A DNA stretch of 64,000 bases from a virus. Shown here piece after piece: positions 42,050 through 49,275 of the stretch (position 1 is its first letter; each line of letters begins with the position of its first letter). The notes beneath the pieces were generated by a model, which was not told the origin of the DNA, searched no databases, and saw only the letters and a list, made by a program, of their open reading frames with translations. Both the position numbers and the translations under genes were made by a program. The stretch covers positions 17,196-81,195 of IMG/VR virus record IMGVR_UViG_3300008263_000022. One strand, 5' to 3'.

Positions 42050-42189
42050 CTACCTCTACCTGCCTTTCGCATTACAGTCATCTTAGGAACAAATGTTTGT
42101 TTTGGTTTTGGTGTTGATGGAGTTTTTGGTTTAGGAATAGTGTGAATCTCAATTGGTGGAACTCCACCTTTGGTTTTTGGTTGTGTCAT
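42046..42189 (-). CDS. Small basic Pro/Lys-rich protein, 47 aa
   Basis: GGAGATATT precedes ATG 42189. Repeated P-K-P-T elements (IPKPKTPSTPKPKQ) and a basic end (MRKAGRGR) make it likely unstructured and nucleic-acid binding. The gene starts 14 bases after the 3' end of the Met-type tRNA. Confidence 0.55.
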   Translation of the reverse strand: MTQPKTKGGVPPIEIHTIPKPKTPSTPKPKQTFVPKMTVMRKAGRGR

Positions 42190-42202
42190 AATATCTCCTT
42201 AT

Positions 42203-42277
42203 TGGTTGCGGGGGAAGGAATCGAACCTACGGCCCCTGGATTATGAGTCCAATGCTCTACCTCTGAGCTACCCCGCT
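42203..42277 (-). tRNA. tRNA with CAT anticodon (Met or initiator-like)
   Basis: Minus-strand cloverleaf: D stem GCTC/GAGC, anticodon loop CTCATAA, T loop TTCGATT and an encoded CCA at 42203-42205. The first acceptor pair is A1-A72, a mismatch as in initiator tRNA (C1-A72 in E. coli), and the 3' end CCCCGCAACCA equals the initiator's. The anticodon stem lacks the three G-C pairs of true initiators, and one T-stem pair is T-T. Met is the safest call; Ile2 is not excluded. Confidence 0.85.
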
Positions 42278-42367
42278 ATAATTATATATATCAAAAACTA
42301 AAATTACTTTTTTGAATCTTGAGAATGGCAAAAAAATTTTCGGAGGCTCCGAACATCCAACCATTTT

Positions 42368-43081
42368 TCAAAATATTATGGTAAAATCTTCTCTTTCTGG
42401 ACAATTTGGCATGTCTAAAGAATTTGGAAAATTAATATGTTTTTTTAATTTTATATTATCTGATGAAGTAAAAGACAATTCAACAACTGAAGGTATATAT
42501 TGATTTTCATCAATTTGTATATAAGAATAATTGTTTATATGTACATGAACTAATTTTTGATCCAATTTACTAATAAAATTAGCCATTTCATTCAAGTTAA
42601 AATTATCTTGTATATCATGAAATTCAATCACAATACCAGAAAACAATTTTGTGTGTGTGAGTATATTGTCTAAAATCTTATATTCAGAACCTTCAATATC
42701 ACACTTTAAAAAAATATTTTTACCTTTATTTTCTAAAACAGATTCAAAAGTGATTTCATCGGATGTATTATTTTTACCTATGTTTTTCGTTATGTGTTGT
42801 TTTGTACCAGTAAAAAATTCTTTATGAGATTCATATAATCCTTTATCTTTTAACATAACATCATTTACGGAATTATCATAACCAAATAAAGGACAATCTT
42901 TAATTTTAAGAAATTGATCCTCAAAAGACCAGTCATCATTGATGCCAAAGGATAATAAACATTCACTTTTCAATATATCATTTTTATTTAAAAGATAACC
43001 ACCATCGTTATTTTTACCAACTCTAACAAGGTCGGAACAGTAATAAGGCTGTAGTAATCTAGGAAGTGTTATTGTTTTCAT
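42368..43081 (-). CDS. FkbM-family methyltransferase, 237 aa
   Basis: Start at 43081 (MKTITLPRLLQPYYCSD), close to the preceding gene's end. The SAM-binding and FkbM signatures are GKNNDGGYLL, LLSFGINDDWSFE and FLKCDIEGSEYKIL, followed by GIVIEFHDI. FkbM enzymes O-methylate sugars or small molecules. It is paired with the adjacent GT32-type transferase, extending the glycan-modification theme outside the main island. Confidence 0.8.
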   Translation of the reverse strand: MKTITLPRLLQPYYCSDLVRVGKNNDGGYLLNKNDILKSECLLSFGINDDWSFEDQFLKIKDCPLFGYDNSVNDVMLKDKGLYESHKEFFTGTKQHITKNIGKNNTSDEITFESVLENKGKNIFLKCDIEGSEYKILDNILTHTKLFSGIVIEFHDIQDNFNLNEMANFISKLDQKLVHVHINNYSYIQIDENQYIPSVVELSFTSSDNIKLKKHINFPNSLDMPNCPEREDFTIIF

Positions 43082-43082
43082 A

Positions 43083-43796
43083 TTACCATTCACCAGACCA
43101 ATGTTTTATATTGGCCTCAGCATAAAATTGTTTTTTTAATTTTTCCCAATCCATGTCACCATCACCTTTATAAATTATTGTATCGTGTGGTGGATGTTCT
43201 TTGTATGTTTTAATAAACGGAATTTGTTCCATATATTTACGCATCTCAGCAAACTTTTCGACACCAGGATCCGTGTTAATCATTTCACCAAATAATACTG
43301 TTGTTACGGCGTGCATGTATGTTTGTGGACCTAAAAAGAAAACATTCTTATGTCCTTCATACCGCCTCTGTAATATCAATTCAATTGTTTTTGCTTGAAT
43401 TGGATTTTTAGGTTCAGTCAACATAAAGTCTTGTGAGAAATCCCATTCTAAACAAGTTGGTAACACACACTTTATACCATCTGTTATAATTTCTGAGAAT
43501 GGTATATTACAAAAACGGTCAATGTCCATGTAAAGACCACCTTCATTATATAATTTAAAGAGCCTCCATAGATCAGTTTTTTCAACTATATGTATATCTT
43601 TAATTAAATTATAATCTCTTTTATTTAAAACATTTTTTAGATATTCATCTACATCATTATCATCATGTACTGTAACAGTCCAGTCAGGATTCAAATCAAT
43701 TAGTTTGCGCAAACCATTGACAATGAGTGGTGATTTACTGTCGACCACATCTTTAGTCTTCCAAGCAACGTGTGCAATTTTAGGTATGGAACTCAT
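43083..43796 (-). CDS. GT32-type glycosyltransferase with DxD, 237 aa
   Basis: MSSIPKIAHVAWKTKDVVDS begins the family pattern, and GGLYMDIDRFCNIPF is the DxD sugar-transfer motif of capsular/OCH1-like GT32 enzymes. The start at 43796 is 13 bases from the plus-strand J-domain gene, with a late-type box in the gap on the plus strand. No membrane anchor is seen. It likely acts with the FkbM methyltransferase. Confidence 0.8.
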   Translation of the reverse strand: MSSIPKIAHVAWKTKDVVDSKSPLIVNGLRKLIDLNPDWTVTVHDDNDVDEYLKNVLNKRDYNLIKDIHIVEKTDLWRLFKLYNEGGLYMDIDRFCNIPFSEIITDGIKCVLPTCLEWDFSQDFMLTEPKNPIQAKTIELILQRRYEGHKNVFFLGPQTYMHAVTTVLFGEMINTDPGVEKFAEMRKYMEQIPFIKTYKEHPPHDTIIYKGDGDMDWEKLKKQFYAEANIKHWSGEW

Positions 43797-43804
43797 TATA
43801 AATA
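43797..43804 (+). promoter_or_regulatory. Plus-strand T4 late box TATAAATA for dnaJ-like gene
   Basis: A perfect TATAAATA ends five bases before ATG 43810. Using the T4 rule that the box ends at -6, transcription would start at the A of the start codon, giving a leaderless message. It is squeezed into the 13-base divergent gap. Confidence 0.5.
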
Positions 43805-43809
43805 CATGT

Positions 43810-44421
43810 ATGAATAAAAATCTATATGATATCTTAGGCGTTTCTAAAAATGCAACATTTGAAGAAATTAAAGCCAAATACAAATCTCTTGCTCAACAAC
43901 ATCATCCAGATAAAGGTGGCGATCCTGAAATATTCAAGGAAATAAAAAACGCCTATGAAGTTTTAAGTGATCCTGTTAACAGGAAAAAATACGACACCAC
44001 AGGCCACTACGAATCTGGTACAAGTCTCCGTGATCAAGCTCTAGAACAACTTAGTCGGTTATTTTTCAATTTACTTTCGAACATTAATCCTGATCTTGAT
44101 GATTTAATACTAATTATGAAAAATGAAAGCAGACGAGAAAAAGAAAACATTAATGGTAATATCAATGCTTGTAATGCACAAATGTTTAAATTAAAAAAAA
44201 TAATCAATAAAATTAAAAAGAAAAAAGATGATGGTGAAAATTTGTTAAAAATGTTTGCTGAAAACAAATTAAAAATGCATCAAAATGAGTTACAAAATTT
44301 TGTTAGGCAAATACAAATAGTTGATAGTGTAATTGAAATACTGGAAGAATACCAATATGGTGATGTGTCAATTTTACTCGAATCATTTGTAAATCCTGAA
44401 TCTGTTCCTCATAACAATTAA
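43810..44421 (+). CDS. J-domain co-chaperone, 203 aa, plus strand
   Basis: MNKNLYDILGVSKNATFEEI and the HPD triad in QQHHPDKGG, then FKEIKNAYEVLSDPVNRKKY, form a full J domain that stimulates host Hsp70. The remainder is helical coiled coil (IIKNESRREKEN-like, KKIINKIKKKKDDGENLL) without zinc fingers or G/F-rich region, so it is a class C J protein. Because IscU is 2 kb away, an HscB-like role with the host HscA is possible but unproven. It ends one base before a tRNA. Confidence 0.88.
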   Translation: MNKNLYDILGVSKNATFEEIKAKYKSLAQQHHPDKGGDPEIFKEIKNAYEVLSDPVNRKKYDTTGHYESGTSLRDQALEQLSRLFFNLLSNINPDLDDLILIMKNESRREKENINGNINACNAQMFKLKKIINKIKKKKDDGENLLKMFAENKLKMHQNELQNFVRQIQIVDSVIEILEEYQYGDVSILLESFVNPESVPHNN

Positions 44422-44497
44422 TGGTGCCCCAACCATGACTCGAACACGGGACCTACTGATTACAAATCAGTTGCTCTACCAACTGAGCTATTAGGGC
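44422..44497 (-). tRNA. tRNA-Thr (anticodon TGT)
   Basis: Minus strand. Acceptor GCCCTAA/TTGGGGC (one T-G pair), D arm GCTCAGTTGGTAGAGC, anticodon arm ACTGA-TTTGTAA-TCAGT, T loop TTCGAGT and encoded CCA (44422-44424). Reads ACA codons. A complete canonical structure, convergent with the J-domain gene. Confidence 0.93.
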
Positions 44498-44506
44498 TCT
44501 TTTTTG

Positions 44507-44530
44507 CAACTGCCATGACAACTGCCATGA
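44507..44530. repeat. Two perfect tandem copies of a 12-bp sequence
   Basis: CAACTGCCATGA occurs twice in succession between the Thr and Gly tRNA genes. It is too short for a known element and may be a slippage product or a relic of tRNA gene turnover. Confidence 0.6.
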
Positions 44531-44548
44531 TATAGTCCTTAAAGAATT

Positions 44549-44618
44549 TGGAGCGGTGGTCTAGATTCGCACTAGATGAGTAAGTTGGACACCTACTCTG
44601 GTTCTATACCCCGACCGC
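44549..44618 (-). tRNA. tRNA-Gly-like (anticodon TCC), reduced D arm
   Basis: Minus strand: acceptor GCGGTCG/CCACCGC (one C-C mismatch), discriminator T followed by encoded CCA (as in tRNA-Gly), and a T arm TCTAG-TGCGAAT-CTAGA with five pairs. A long anticodon stem carries loop TGTCCAA, giving TCC. The D arm is very short and position 33 is G instead of T. It is 67 nt without CCA. It may be a degenerate or non-standard phage tRNA. Confidence 0.6.
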
Positions 44619-44627
44619 ATATGTAAT

Positions 44628-44656
44628 ACTATAACATTATATAGTGTGATTGTCAA
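44628..44656 (-). promoter_or_regulatory. Sigma70 promoter for the tRNA-Gly/Thr unit
   Basis: Minus-strand TTGACA (44651-44656) and TATAGT (44628-44633) are 17 bases apart. It lies at the end of the metallopeptidase gene and 10 bases before the tRNA-Gly-like gene. Confidence 0.7.
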
Positions 44657-45173
44657 CACTTATTTGTGGTATATTTAACCATGCTATTGGTTCTGGCTTG
44701 AGTGGTGCATCCGGATTACGAATATCACTAAACACTTCCCACAATTTTTCTTTGATAGCAAATTTGGTAAACAATCCTGTTGATAATCCAAAAGCTTCAA
44801 TTTCCCATGGCTCATCATAGTAATTTAAGTTTTCTGTAATTTTTTGGCCTCTCCAACGAGTGCCATATTCATTCATTTCATTATAGGCATATTGTTTAAC
44901 ATGAATCATTTCATGTGCTAATGTTTCTAGTATATCATGTGAACCTATAACCGGATTCAATTCTATTTGAAATTCTCTAGGTTTATTGCTTTCGTTGTAG
45001 TTCAATACATCAGCATAACCCAAAACATCAAGTTTAGAGTTAAATTTAATCCGAACACATATATTTTCTAACATCTTAGGTGTCATCAATTGTTCAGCAT
45101 AAAAAATAGCTGCACGTTTAACAAATGGTCGAAAACGTTTTTTATCGGGACATCCGATTATACTGAGTTGCAT
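44637..45173 (-). CDS. SprT-like zinc metallopeptidase, 178 aa
   Basis: Start at 45173 (MQLSIIGCPDKKRFRP), after GGAGAAACCTCAG. The zinc site is HEMIHVKQY (HExxH), followed by EYGTRWRGQK and PWEIEAF, as in SprT/minigluzincin families. Such peptidases cleave proteins on DNA or have structural roles; the phage target is unknown. Distance to the next tRNA promoter is short, so the gene probably ends the upstream unit. Confidence 0.8.
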   Translation of the reverse strand: MQLSIIGCPDKKRFRPFVKRAAIFYAEQLMTPKMLENICVRIKFNSKLDVLGYADVLNYNESNKPREFQIELNPVIGSHDILETLAHEMIHVKQYAYNEMNEYGTRWRGQKITENLNYYDEPWEIEAFGLSTGLFTKFAIKEKLWEVFSDIRNPDAPLKPEPIAWLNIPQISVDNHTI

Positions 45174-45227
45174 CTGAGGTTTCTCCTGTGAAAACCAACT
45201 AACACTTCTCAAATATTTAGGTACTAT

Positions 45228-45674
45228 CTACTTTTCACCAGGTGAAATTTGTTCTACTGGTATACCACATTTATTTAAGAAGTCTATGCCGATGGTATCT
45301 CGATACGAATTACGGTAATATACCTTTTTAATACCAGCGGTATAGACTTGTTTTGCACAATGAATACATGGAGCATGTGTCAGGAACATGGTGGAACCAT
45401 CTCCAGATTCACTACTTTTGGCCAGTTTGGCGATGGCATTAGCTTCTGCATGGATGACTTCATCCTTGGTTTTGGTGATAGTTCCACCATCTTCTAGGTA
45501 TTCTACCACCTCTTCACATTCATTGGTCCAGCCTGCAGGCATGCCATTGTAACCAATTGATATAATCCTATCATCTTTGACGATAATAGCACCAACCTGT
45601 AATCGTTTTGCGGACGATAACTTGGCAAATCTTTCTGCCACATCCATATAAGCGTTAATAAATTTTTGTTTCAT
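45228..45674 (-). CDS. dCMP deaminase family protein, 148 aa
   Basis: Start at 45674 (MKQKFINAYMDVAERF), because upstream codons lie in the tRNA gene. Zinc motifs are HAEANAI (H75 to E77 with start at this Met) and PCIHCAKQ (C103, C106). dCMP deaminase makes dUMP, the substrate of ThyX encoded elsewhere in this window. No allosteric region can be judged. Confidence 0.88.
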   Translation of the reverse strand: MKQKFINAYMDVAERFAKLSSAKRLQVGAIIVKDDRIISIGYNGMPAGWTNECEEVVEYLEDGGTITKTKDEVIHAEANAIAKLAKSSESGDGSTMFLTHAPCIHCAKQVYTAGIKKVYYRNSYRDTIGIDFLNKCGIPVEQISPGEK

Positions 45675-45679
45675 AGTTT

Positions 45680-45756
45680 TGGTGGGCCTTGTAGGACTCG
45701 AACCTACGACCAAAGGATTATGAGTCCTCTGCTCTAACCAACTGAGCTAAAGGCCC
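45680..45756 (-). tRNA. tRNA with CAT anticodon, probably Ile2 (lysidine)
   Basis: Minus strand. Acceptor GGGCCTT/AAGGCCC (seven pairs), D arm GCTCAGTTGGTTAGAGC, anticodon arm AGGA-CTCATAA-TCCT, T loop TTCGAGT with encoded CCA (45680-45682). Acceptor, anticodon stem and variable loop look like bacterial tRNA-Ile2 rather than elongator Met; after lysidine modification it would read ATA. Met remains possible. Confidence 0.85.
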
Positions 45757-45762
45757 CTTTGG

Positions 45763-45936
45763 TTACCAACTCCCGTCATCAATCCATACACGAATTGTTA
45801 TTGGTAAAAATTCAATAATATAAGAAGTTGTTACTTCCCAAGCATCATTCTCACTACCTTTACTAAAATCAATTCTCCAATGAAATGGATTTAATTTTAG
45901 TGTAATATTACATCCAGAATATTTTAACCAATTCAT
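45763..45936 (-). CDS. Small hypothetical protein, 57 aa
   Basis: ATG 45936 overlaps the preceding stop (ATGA). It begins MNWLKYSGCNITLKLNPFHW and ends SYIIEFLPITIRVWIDDGSW. The pattern is all-beta with many aromatics, unlike a random frame. No family is recognised. It ends 7 bases before the Ile2-type tRNA. Confidence 0.6.
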   Translation of the reverse strand: MNWLKYSGCNITLKLNPFHWRIDFSKGSENDAWEVTTSYIIEFLPITIRVWIDDGSW

Positions 45937-46163
45937 TTTAAAATTTCTGCAATAGGTTCATTAATGTTAAATTGACTACGGATATATTTGTCTTTTAACA
46001 TTTCTGGAATAATTGTATGTGGTTCTTCTAACATAAACGGACAAGGACCTCCCCATTTATTATGGGCCAAAAACGATTTAAATATTTCCAAATCTTTTTT
46101 ATCTTTTGGATCAAAAGTTCTTTTTTGATTTTTCGTCAATTGGTAATTTGTAAGAATTGTCAT
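45933..46163 (-). CDS. Conserved phage protein, 76 aa
   Basis: It reads NYQLTKNQKRTFDPKDKKDL, FKSFLAHNKWGGPCPFMLEE and IPEMLKDKYIRSQF. Similar KWGGPCPFxLEEP proteins occur in aquatic T4-like phages to my memory. It is soluble with one conserved Cys. It overlaps both neighbours by 4 bases. Function unknown. Confidence 0.6.
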   Translation of the reverse strand: MTILTNYQLTKNQKRTFDPKDKKDLEIFKSFLAHNKWGGPCPFMLEEPHTIIPEMLKDKYIRSQFNINEPIAEILK

Positions 46164-46354
46164 TTTACATATTCCATACTATCTTTTTTCATATAATGAA
46201 CTATCTGATTCTTTTTTGAATCAGGTACTTCTCTAACAACAGCAATAAATTTTTCGCCATCGATTTCTTCGATTGGCCAATTGGAATATGTATAGAAGAT
46301 ATCCGTACCATTTCTAGCACGAACTTTTTTGAGAATTGATTTCACTTTTTTCAT
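46160..46354 (-). CDS. Small basic protein, 64 aa, possibly leaderless
   Basis: MKKVKSILKKVRARNGTDIF from ATG 46354 begins with a basic helix, then WPIEEIDGEKFIAVVREVPD, a beta-rich part. The consensus -10 at 46365-46370 would start transcription at about 46358, leaving only a few bases of leader, so a leaderless start is likely unless a later codon is used. Longer frames include the promoter and are rejected. Confidence 0.6.
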   Translation of the reverse strand: MKKVKSILKKVRARNGTDIFYTYSNWPIEEIDGEKFIAVVREVPDSKKNQIVHYMKKDSMEYVK

Positions 46355-46364
46355 AATATGTACC

Positions 46365-46393
46365 ATTATAACATAGAATAGGGGGTCTGTCAA
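46365..46393 (-). promoter_or_regulatory. Consensus sigma70 promoter (TTGACA-17-TATAAT)
   Basis: Minus-strand TTGACA at 46388-46393 and TATAAT at 46365-46370 with a 17-base spacer containing CCCCCTATTC, similar to the spacer of the promoter at 3674-3702. It drives the small-gene cluster ending at the Ile2-type tRNA. Confidence 0.85.
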
Positions 46394-46408
46394 GAGCCCC
46401 CTACATGT

Positions 46409-46474
46409 TTACCGACTTTTTGGATAATTCAACTGATCCCATTCCTCATCGGTTACGGGCCACCAGTTCATCAT
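46409..46474 (-). CDS. Possible very small protein, 21 aa
   Basis: The frame MMNWWPVTDEEWDQLNYPKS starts in the hsp20 stop (ATGATGA overlap) and stops at 46409. Its Trp-rich motif is unlike chance. It may be coupled to hsp20 translation. Low confidence because of size. Confidence 0.4.
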   Translation of the reverse strand: MMNWWPVTDEEWDQLNYPKSR

Positions 46475-46944
46475 ATACTCTTTTCTTTGATGGTAATTCT
46501 TTTAATGGTGTCTTGAGCCTGCACAAGGTTTTCTAACCACACACGCAACATACCATTTACCATTTCGGCTTGACCGATTTCAATCTTGTCAGCCAATGTA
46601 AATGAACGTGAAAAATTACGATTAGCGATTCCTTTAAAGAGGAAATTTTCTTCTTCTTTAAGTTCATCTTCTTTTGCAGAGCCTTTGATGACCAATTTAT
46701 TACCTTCAAGAGTTACTTCAATATCAGACTTGGCGAAACCAGCAACTGCCAATTCAATGACATACTTGTTTTTGCTTACTTGTTTGATATTGTATGGGGG
46801 ATACGATGATACATTCTTGGTTACATTTTTGGTTACTTCTTCAATGTCTTTGAAGAATTTATCGTAGCCAACGGTGAATGGATCCAACGTTTTGTGAAAG
46901 TCAAATAGACTTGGTATACCACTTGGTAATAGACTTGTAGTCAT
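46471..46944 (-). CDS. Hsp20 small heat-shock protein, 157 aa
   Basis: N-terminal region with GYDKFFKDIEEVTKNV, then the alpha-crystallin domain from YPPYNIKQVSKNKYVIELAVAGF-type beta strands through GIANRNFSRSFTLADKI. Small heat-shock proteins hold unfolded proteins; they are typical of aquatic T4-like phages. The promoter region contains both a sigma70 and a late-like element. A J-domain gene is encoded 2 kb away, so a small phage chaperone set exists. Confidence 0.93.
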   Translation of the reverse strand: MTTSLLPSGIPSLFDFHKTLDPFTVGYDKFFKDIEEVTKNVTKNVSSYPPYNIKQVSKNKYVIELAVAGFAKSDIEVTLEGNKLVIKGSAKEDELKEEENFLFKGIANRNFSRSFTLADKIEIGQAEMVNGMLRVWLENLVQAQDTIKRITIKEKSI

Positions 46945-47008
46945 GTTTATGTGCTCCTTAGTTAAGCGAGTTAATCAAAATTATAGGCCCCTGAGGCACC
47001 TACATCCA

Positions 47009-47039
47009 TATTTATAACACATTTTAATTCAAATGTCAA
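47009..47039 (-). promoter_or_regulatory. Composite promoter of hsp20: sigma70 plus late-like box
   Basis: Minus-strand TTGACA (47034-47039) and TATAAA (47011-47016) are 17 bases apart. The same -10 region reads TATAAATA (47009-47016), the T4 late element. The gene may therefore be expressed both early and late. Confidence 0.65.
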
Positions 47040-47050
47040 TACTTTTGATA

Positions 47051-47464
47051 TTAAAAATTATCTTTTTTAACTTTATTACCAATATTATATTTTGGTATTA
47101 ATTGCCATTCACTCTTTTCTTTGTGTGAAAGGATCTTGATTTGTGATAGAAATATTGGTTCTGGTGTTTGTGTGGATTTTTTATCTACCAAAGTTGTTAG
47201 ACCCCAATCTTCCAATAAATTAGCAATTGCGTTTCTACGGGAAAGGTCATTCTCACTAATATCGGTTGGTTTGCCATCTAAAGCAAACAATTCTTTAAAA
47301 TGCACAATGTAATATCTACCTTGCTTGTGTAAAATGTGGCAAGATTGATATAGTATTTTTTCTTTTTTGGAAGCGACTCCAATACGGGTGAGTGTTTCTC
47401 TGACTTTTAGGAAATCATCTTGTTGATTCAAAGTCACTTCAACTAAATCAGTAATGTTAATCAT
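47051..47464 (-). CDS. regA: Translational repressor RegA
   Basis: DDFLKVRETLTRIGVASKKE and SCHILHKQGRYYIVHFKELF identify RegA (T4, 122 aa; here 137 aa). It binds initiation regions of early phage mRNAs, including those for replisome genes, and shuts them off. It overlaps gp62 by 4 bases, as in T4's regA-62 neighbourhood. The C-terminal extension is basic. Confidence 0.93.
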   Translation of the reverse strand: MINITDLVEVTLNQQDDFLKVRETLTRIGVASKKEKILYQSCHILHKQGRYYIVHFKELFALDGKPTDISENDLSRRNAIANLLEDWGLTTLVDKKSTQTPEPIFLSQIKILSHKEKSEWQLIPKYNIGNKVKKDNF

Positions 47465-47844
47465 ATTCCGCCTTTGTCTGTTTTTCTTTTTATTTCAGCG
47501 ATCTGTTCATCAGTAAGAAGTCGTAAAGCCTCTTTGGCTTTCTCATTGGAATAACCAAAATATATCTTTATACATTCTATATTCTTGTCGACCTCTGATT
47601 TCTGCCACGGTTGGAATTTCCGTTTCATTGGTCTGATGGTATTTAGAAGATATTGATATTGAAGGTCTTTTTCTAAACTTGGGTGTTTGTTGAGTTCGTT
47701 GACATATAAAACACAGTCCATGTGATAGGACAAGGCTCGGTTGATGATATATGAGTTATAATCTTTATAATCCAACTCATCACGAAATACGTTTTTTTTC
47801 TTCTCCAGTATAGATGGTATAATTTCTTTAAATAAATCTGGCAT
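47461..47844 (-). CDS. 62: Clamp loader small subunit gp62
   Basis: Short protein (127 aa) beginning PDLFKEIIPSILEKKKNVFR with ELNKHPSLEKDLQYQYLLNT and MKRKFQPWQK. T4 gp62 has 187 residues; aquatic T4-like phages have shorter ones as I recall. It forms the clamp loader with gp44 to place gp45 on DNA. The position next to regA and gp44 supports the assignment strongly, sequence motifs modestly. Confidence 0.82.
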   Translation of the reverse strand: MPDLFKEIIPSILEKKKNVFRDELDYKDYNSYIINRALSYHMDCVLYVNELNKHPSLEKDLQYQYLLNTIRPMKRKFQPWQKSEVDKNIECIKIYFGYSNEKAKEALRLLTDEQIAEIKRKTDKGGI

Positions 47845-47845
47845 C

Positions 47846-48298
47846 TTAATACTCCGATACCGTATACTTCATCATTTCTGTCAATGTGTCATCATCAACT
47901 TTTTGAATAGGAGTAACTGATTCTTGTTCGATGTCAATCAAAACCATATCACGACCATCTTTGGTGTAATAGTTTCTTGTTTTGAATGTTTTTGGATCAA
48001 CTTTAAATAACCAACCAGCATACTTATAATTATGGCGAGCTGCTGGTACCGTGACAAAATATAATTCATCTACGCCACGACATTTGCGTAATTGATTTGG
48101 TTTGATTGTGATTGCTTTTTCTTTGATAAAAGGCACTTGTGTTTTTACTTCAATTGTTTTACCATCACCCATCAAATCTTTTTTACTATCGAAATGATTG
48201 AGTGCTTGCTCAACAACAACACCTTTTTTGGACAAATAGTTACTAACATATTTCTCACCCATACGGCCGAGAATATCCATCATCTGTGAACGGTCCAT
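47846..48298 (-). CDS. PD-(D/E)XK nuclease-like protein, 150 aa
   Basis: LGRMGEKYVSNYLSKKGVVV, then DSKKDLMGDGKTIEVKTQ, contains a D...ExK catalytic pattern (D in KDLM, E-x-K in IEVKTQ) of endonuclease-like folds. It lies inside the clamp-loader operon between gp62 and gp44. It could be a recombination or repair nuclease; substrate unknown. The core motif supports the fold, not the function. Confidence 0.6.
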   Translation of the reverse strand: MDRSQMMDILGRMGEKYVSNYLSKKGVVVEQALNHFDSKKDLMGDGKTIEVKTQVPFIKEKAITIKPNQLRKCRGVDELYFVTVPAARHNYKYAGWLFKVDPKTFKTRNYYTKDGRDMVLIDIEQESVTPIQKVDDDTLTEMMKYTVSEY

Positions 48299-48306
48299 AA
48301 TTTCTC

Positions 48307-49239
48307 CTATTTAAAGGAACAATCAACCATGATTTCTGTTAAACAGGCTATCATATTGATTTCGTGGTCAGCCACAAAGGCGGATTGATATTGATACTTG
48401 GCGAGAATCAAAACTAGTTGTGGTACTGAATCTGGAGTTAATTCTTCGTATAAAGAATCATACAGTTTTCGATACACTTTGATCGGATCATTATCTAAAT
48501 TGTTAGTGACCCATTTACGAGCAGATGAGAAATCTTTTTCTTTGAGAGCTTTGATTAAAACTTCGAGTTGAATATCAGCAACATTAGAGAGGATACCAGA
48601 ATCAATGGTACCAGATACCGAGTATCGTTGCAATTCATTAAGAATTCTACGATGGTCTGGAAAATGTTTTGTAATGACTGCCGCAACGACATCTTTTGAA
48701 TATTTGATTCCTTCTTGTAAAAGGATGTTTTCAACCCGCTTAAAAAATTGTGACGCCAGTTTTGGTTTAGAACCGTTGATTTTAAAATCGATAACGGAGC
48801 AACGAGAATGAATCGGATCGATAATACGATTTTTGAAATTACAGGTGAAGATGAATGAGCAGTTTGATGCAAATTCTTCAATGGCTCCCCGTAAAGCAGG
48901 TTGAGTTGAATTAGGGTTGAGATAATCAGCCTCATCAATGATGACAACTTTTCTGCCGCCCATGAGCGACATTGAAGAAGCATAATTTTTGATTTTGTTA
49001 CGCAGGACATCAATGCCAGACTCATCAGAGCCATTGATGATAATGTAATCGCAACCAATCTCATTACACAATGCTTTAGCAACTGTTGTTTTTCCGACAC
49101 CTGCCGTACCAGATAAAAGAAGATTTGGTATTTCTTTTCTCTTAACGTACTCCTGAAAAGTTTCCTTGATTGCATCCGGAAGAATACATTCTTCAATTGT
49201 TTTTGGTCGATACTTCTCGACCCATAATAAATGTTCCAT
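48307..49239 (-). CDS. 44: Clamp loader ATPase gp44
   Basis: The 310-aa AAA+ ATPase has Walker A GTAGVGKTT (44-52), DEAD box VVIIDEADYL (D102-D105), and the SRC arginine finger (R146 in HSRCSVID). It uses ATP to open gp45 and load it at primer ends. Matches T4 gp44 (319 aa). Upstream starts in another frame are shadows. Confidence 0.95.
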   Translation of the reverse strand: MEHLLWVEKYRPKTIEECILPDAIKETFQEYVKRKEIPNLLLSGTAGVGKTTVAKALCNEIGCDYIIINGSDESGIDVLRNKIKNYASSMSLMGGRKVVIIDEADYLNPNSTQPALRGAIEEFASNCSFIFTCNFKNRIIDPIHSRCSVIDFKINGSKPKLASQFFKRVENILLQEGIKYSKDVVAAVITKHFPDHRRILNELQRYSVSGTIDSGILSNVADIQLEVLIKALKEKDFSSARKWVTNNLDNDPIKVYRKLYDSLYEELTPDSVPQLVLILAKYQYQSAFVADHEINMIACLTEIMVDCSFK

Positions 49240-49275
49240 TCAAAACTCCCATAATATAATATACAACAACTACAA

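Noticed and set aside
42278-42367. Possible sigma70 promoter before the CAT tRNA at 42203
   Set aside because: A TATAAT-like element is present but no -35 at 16-18 bases could be found.
45675-45713. N-terminal extension of dCMP deaminase
   Set aside because: The extra codons translate the tRNA gene (VVGSSPTRPTK is a common tRNA-derived reading), so the start at 45674 is used.
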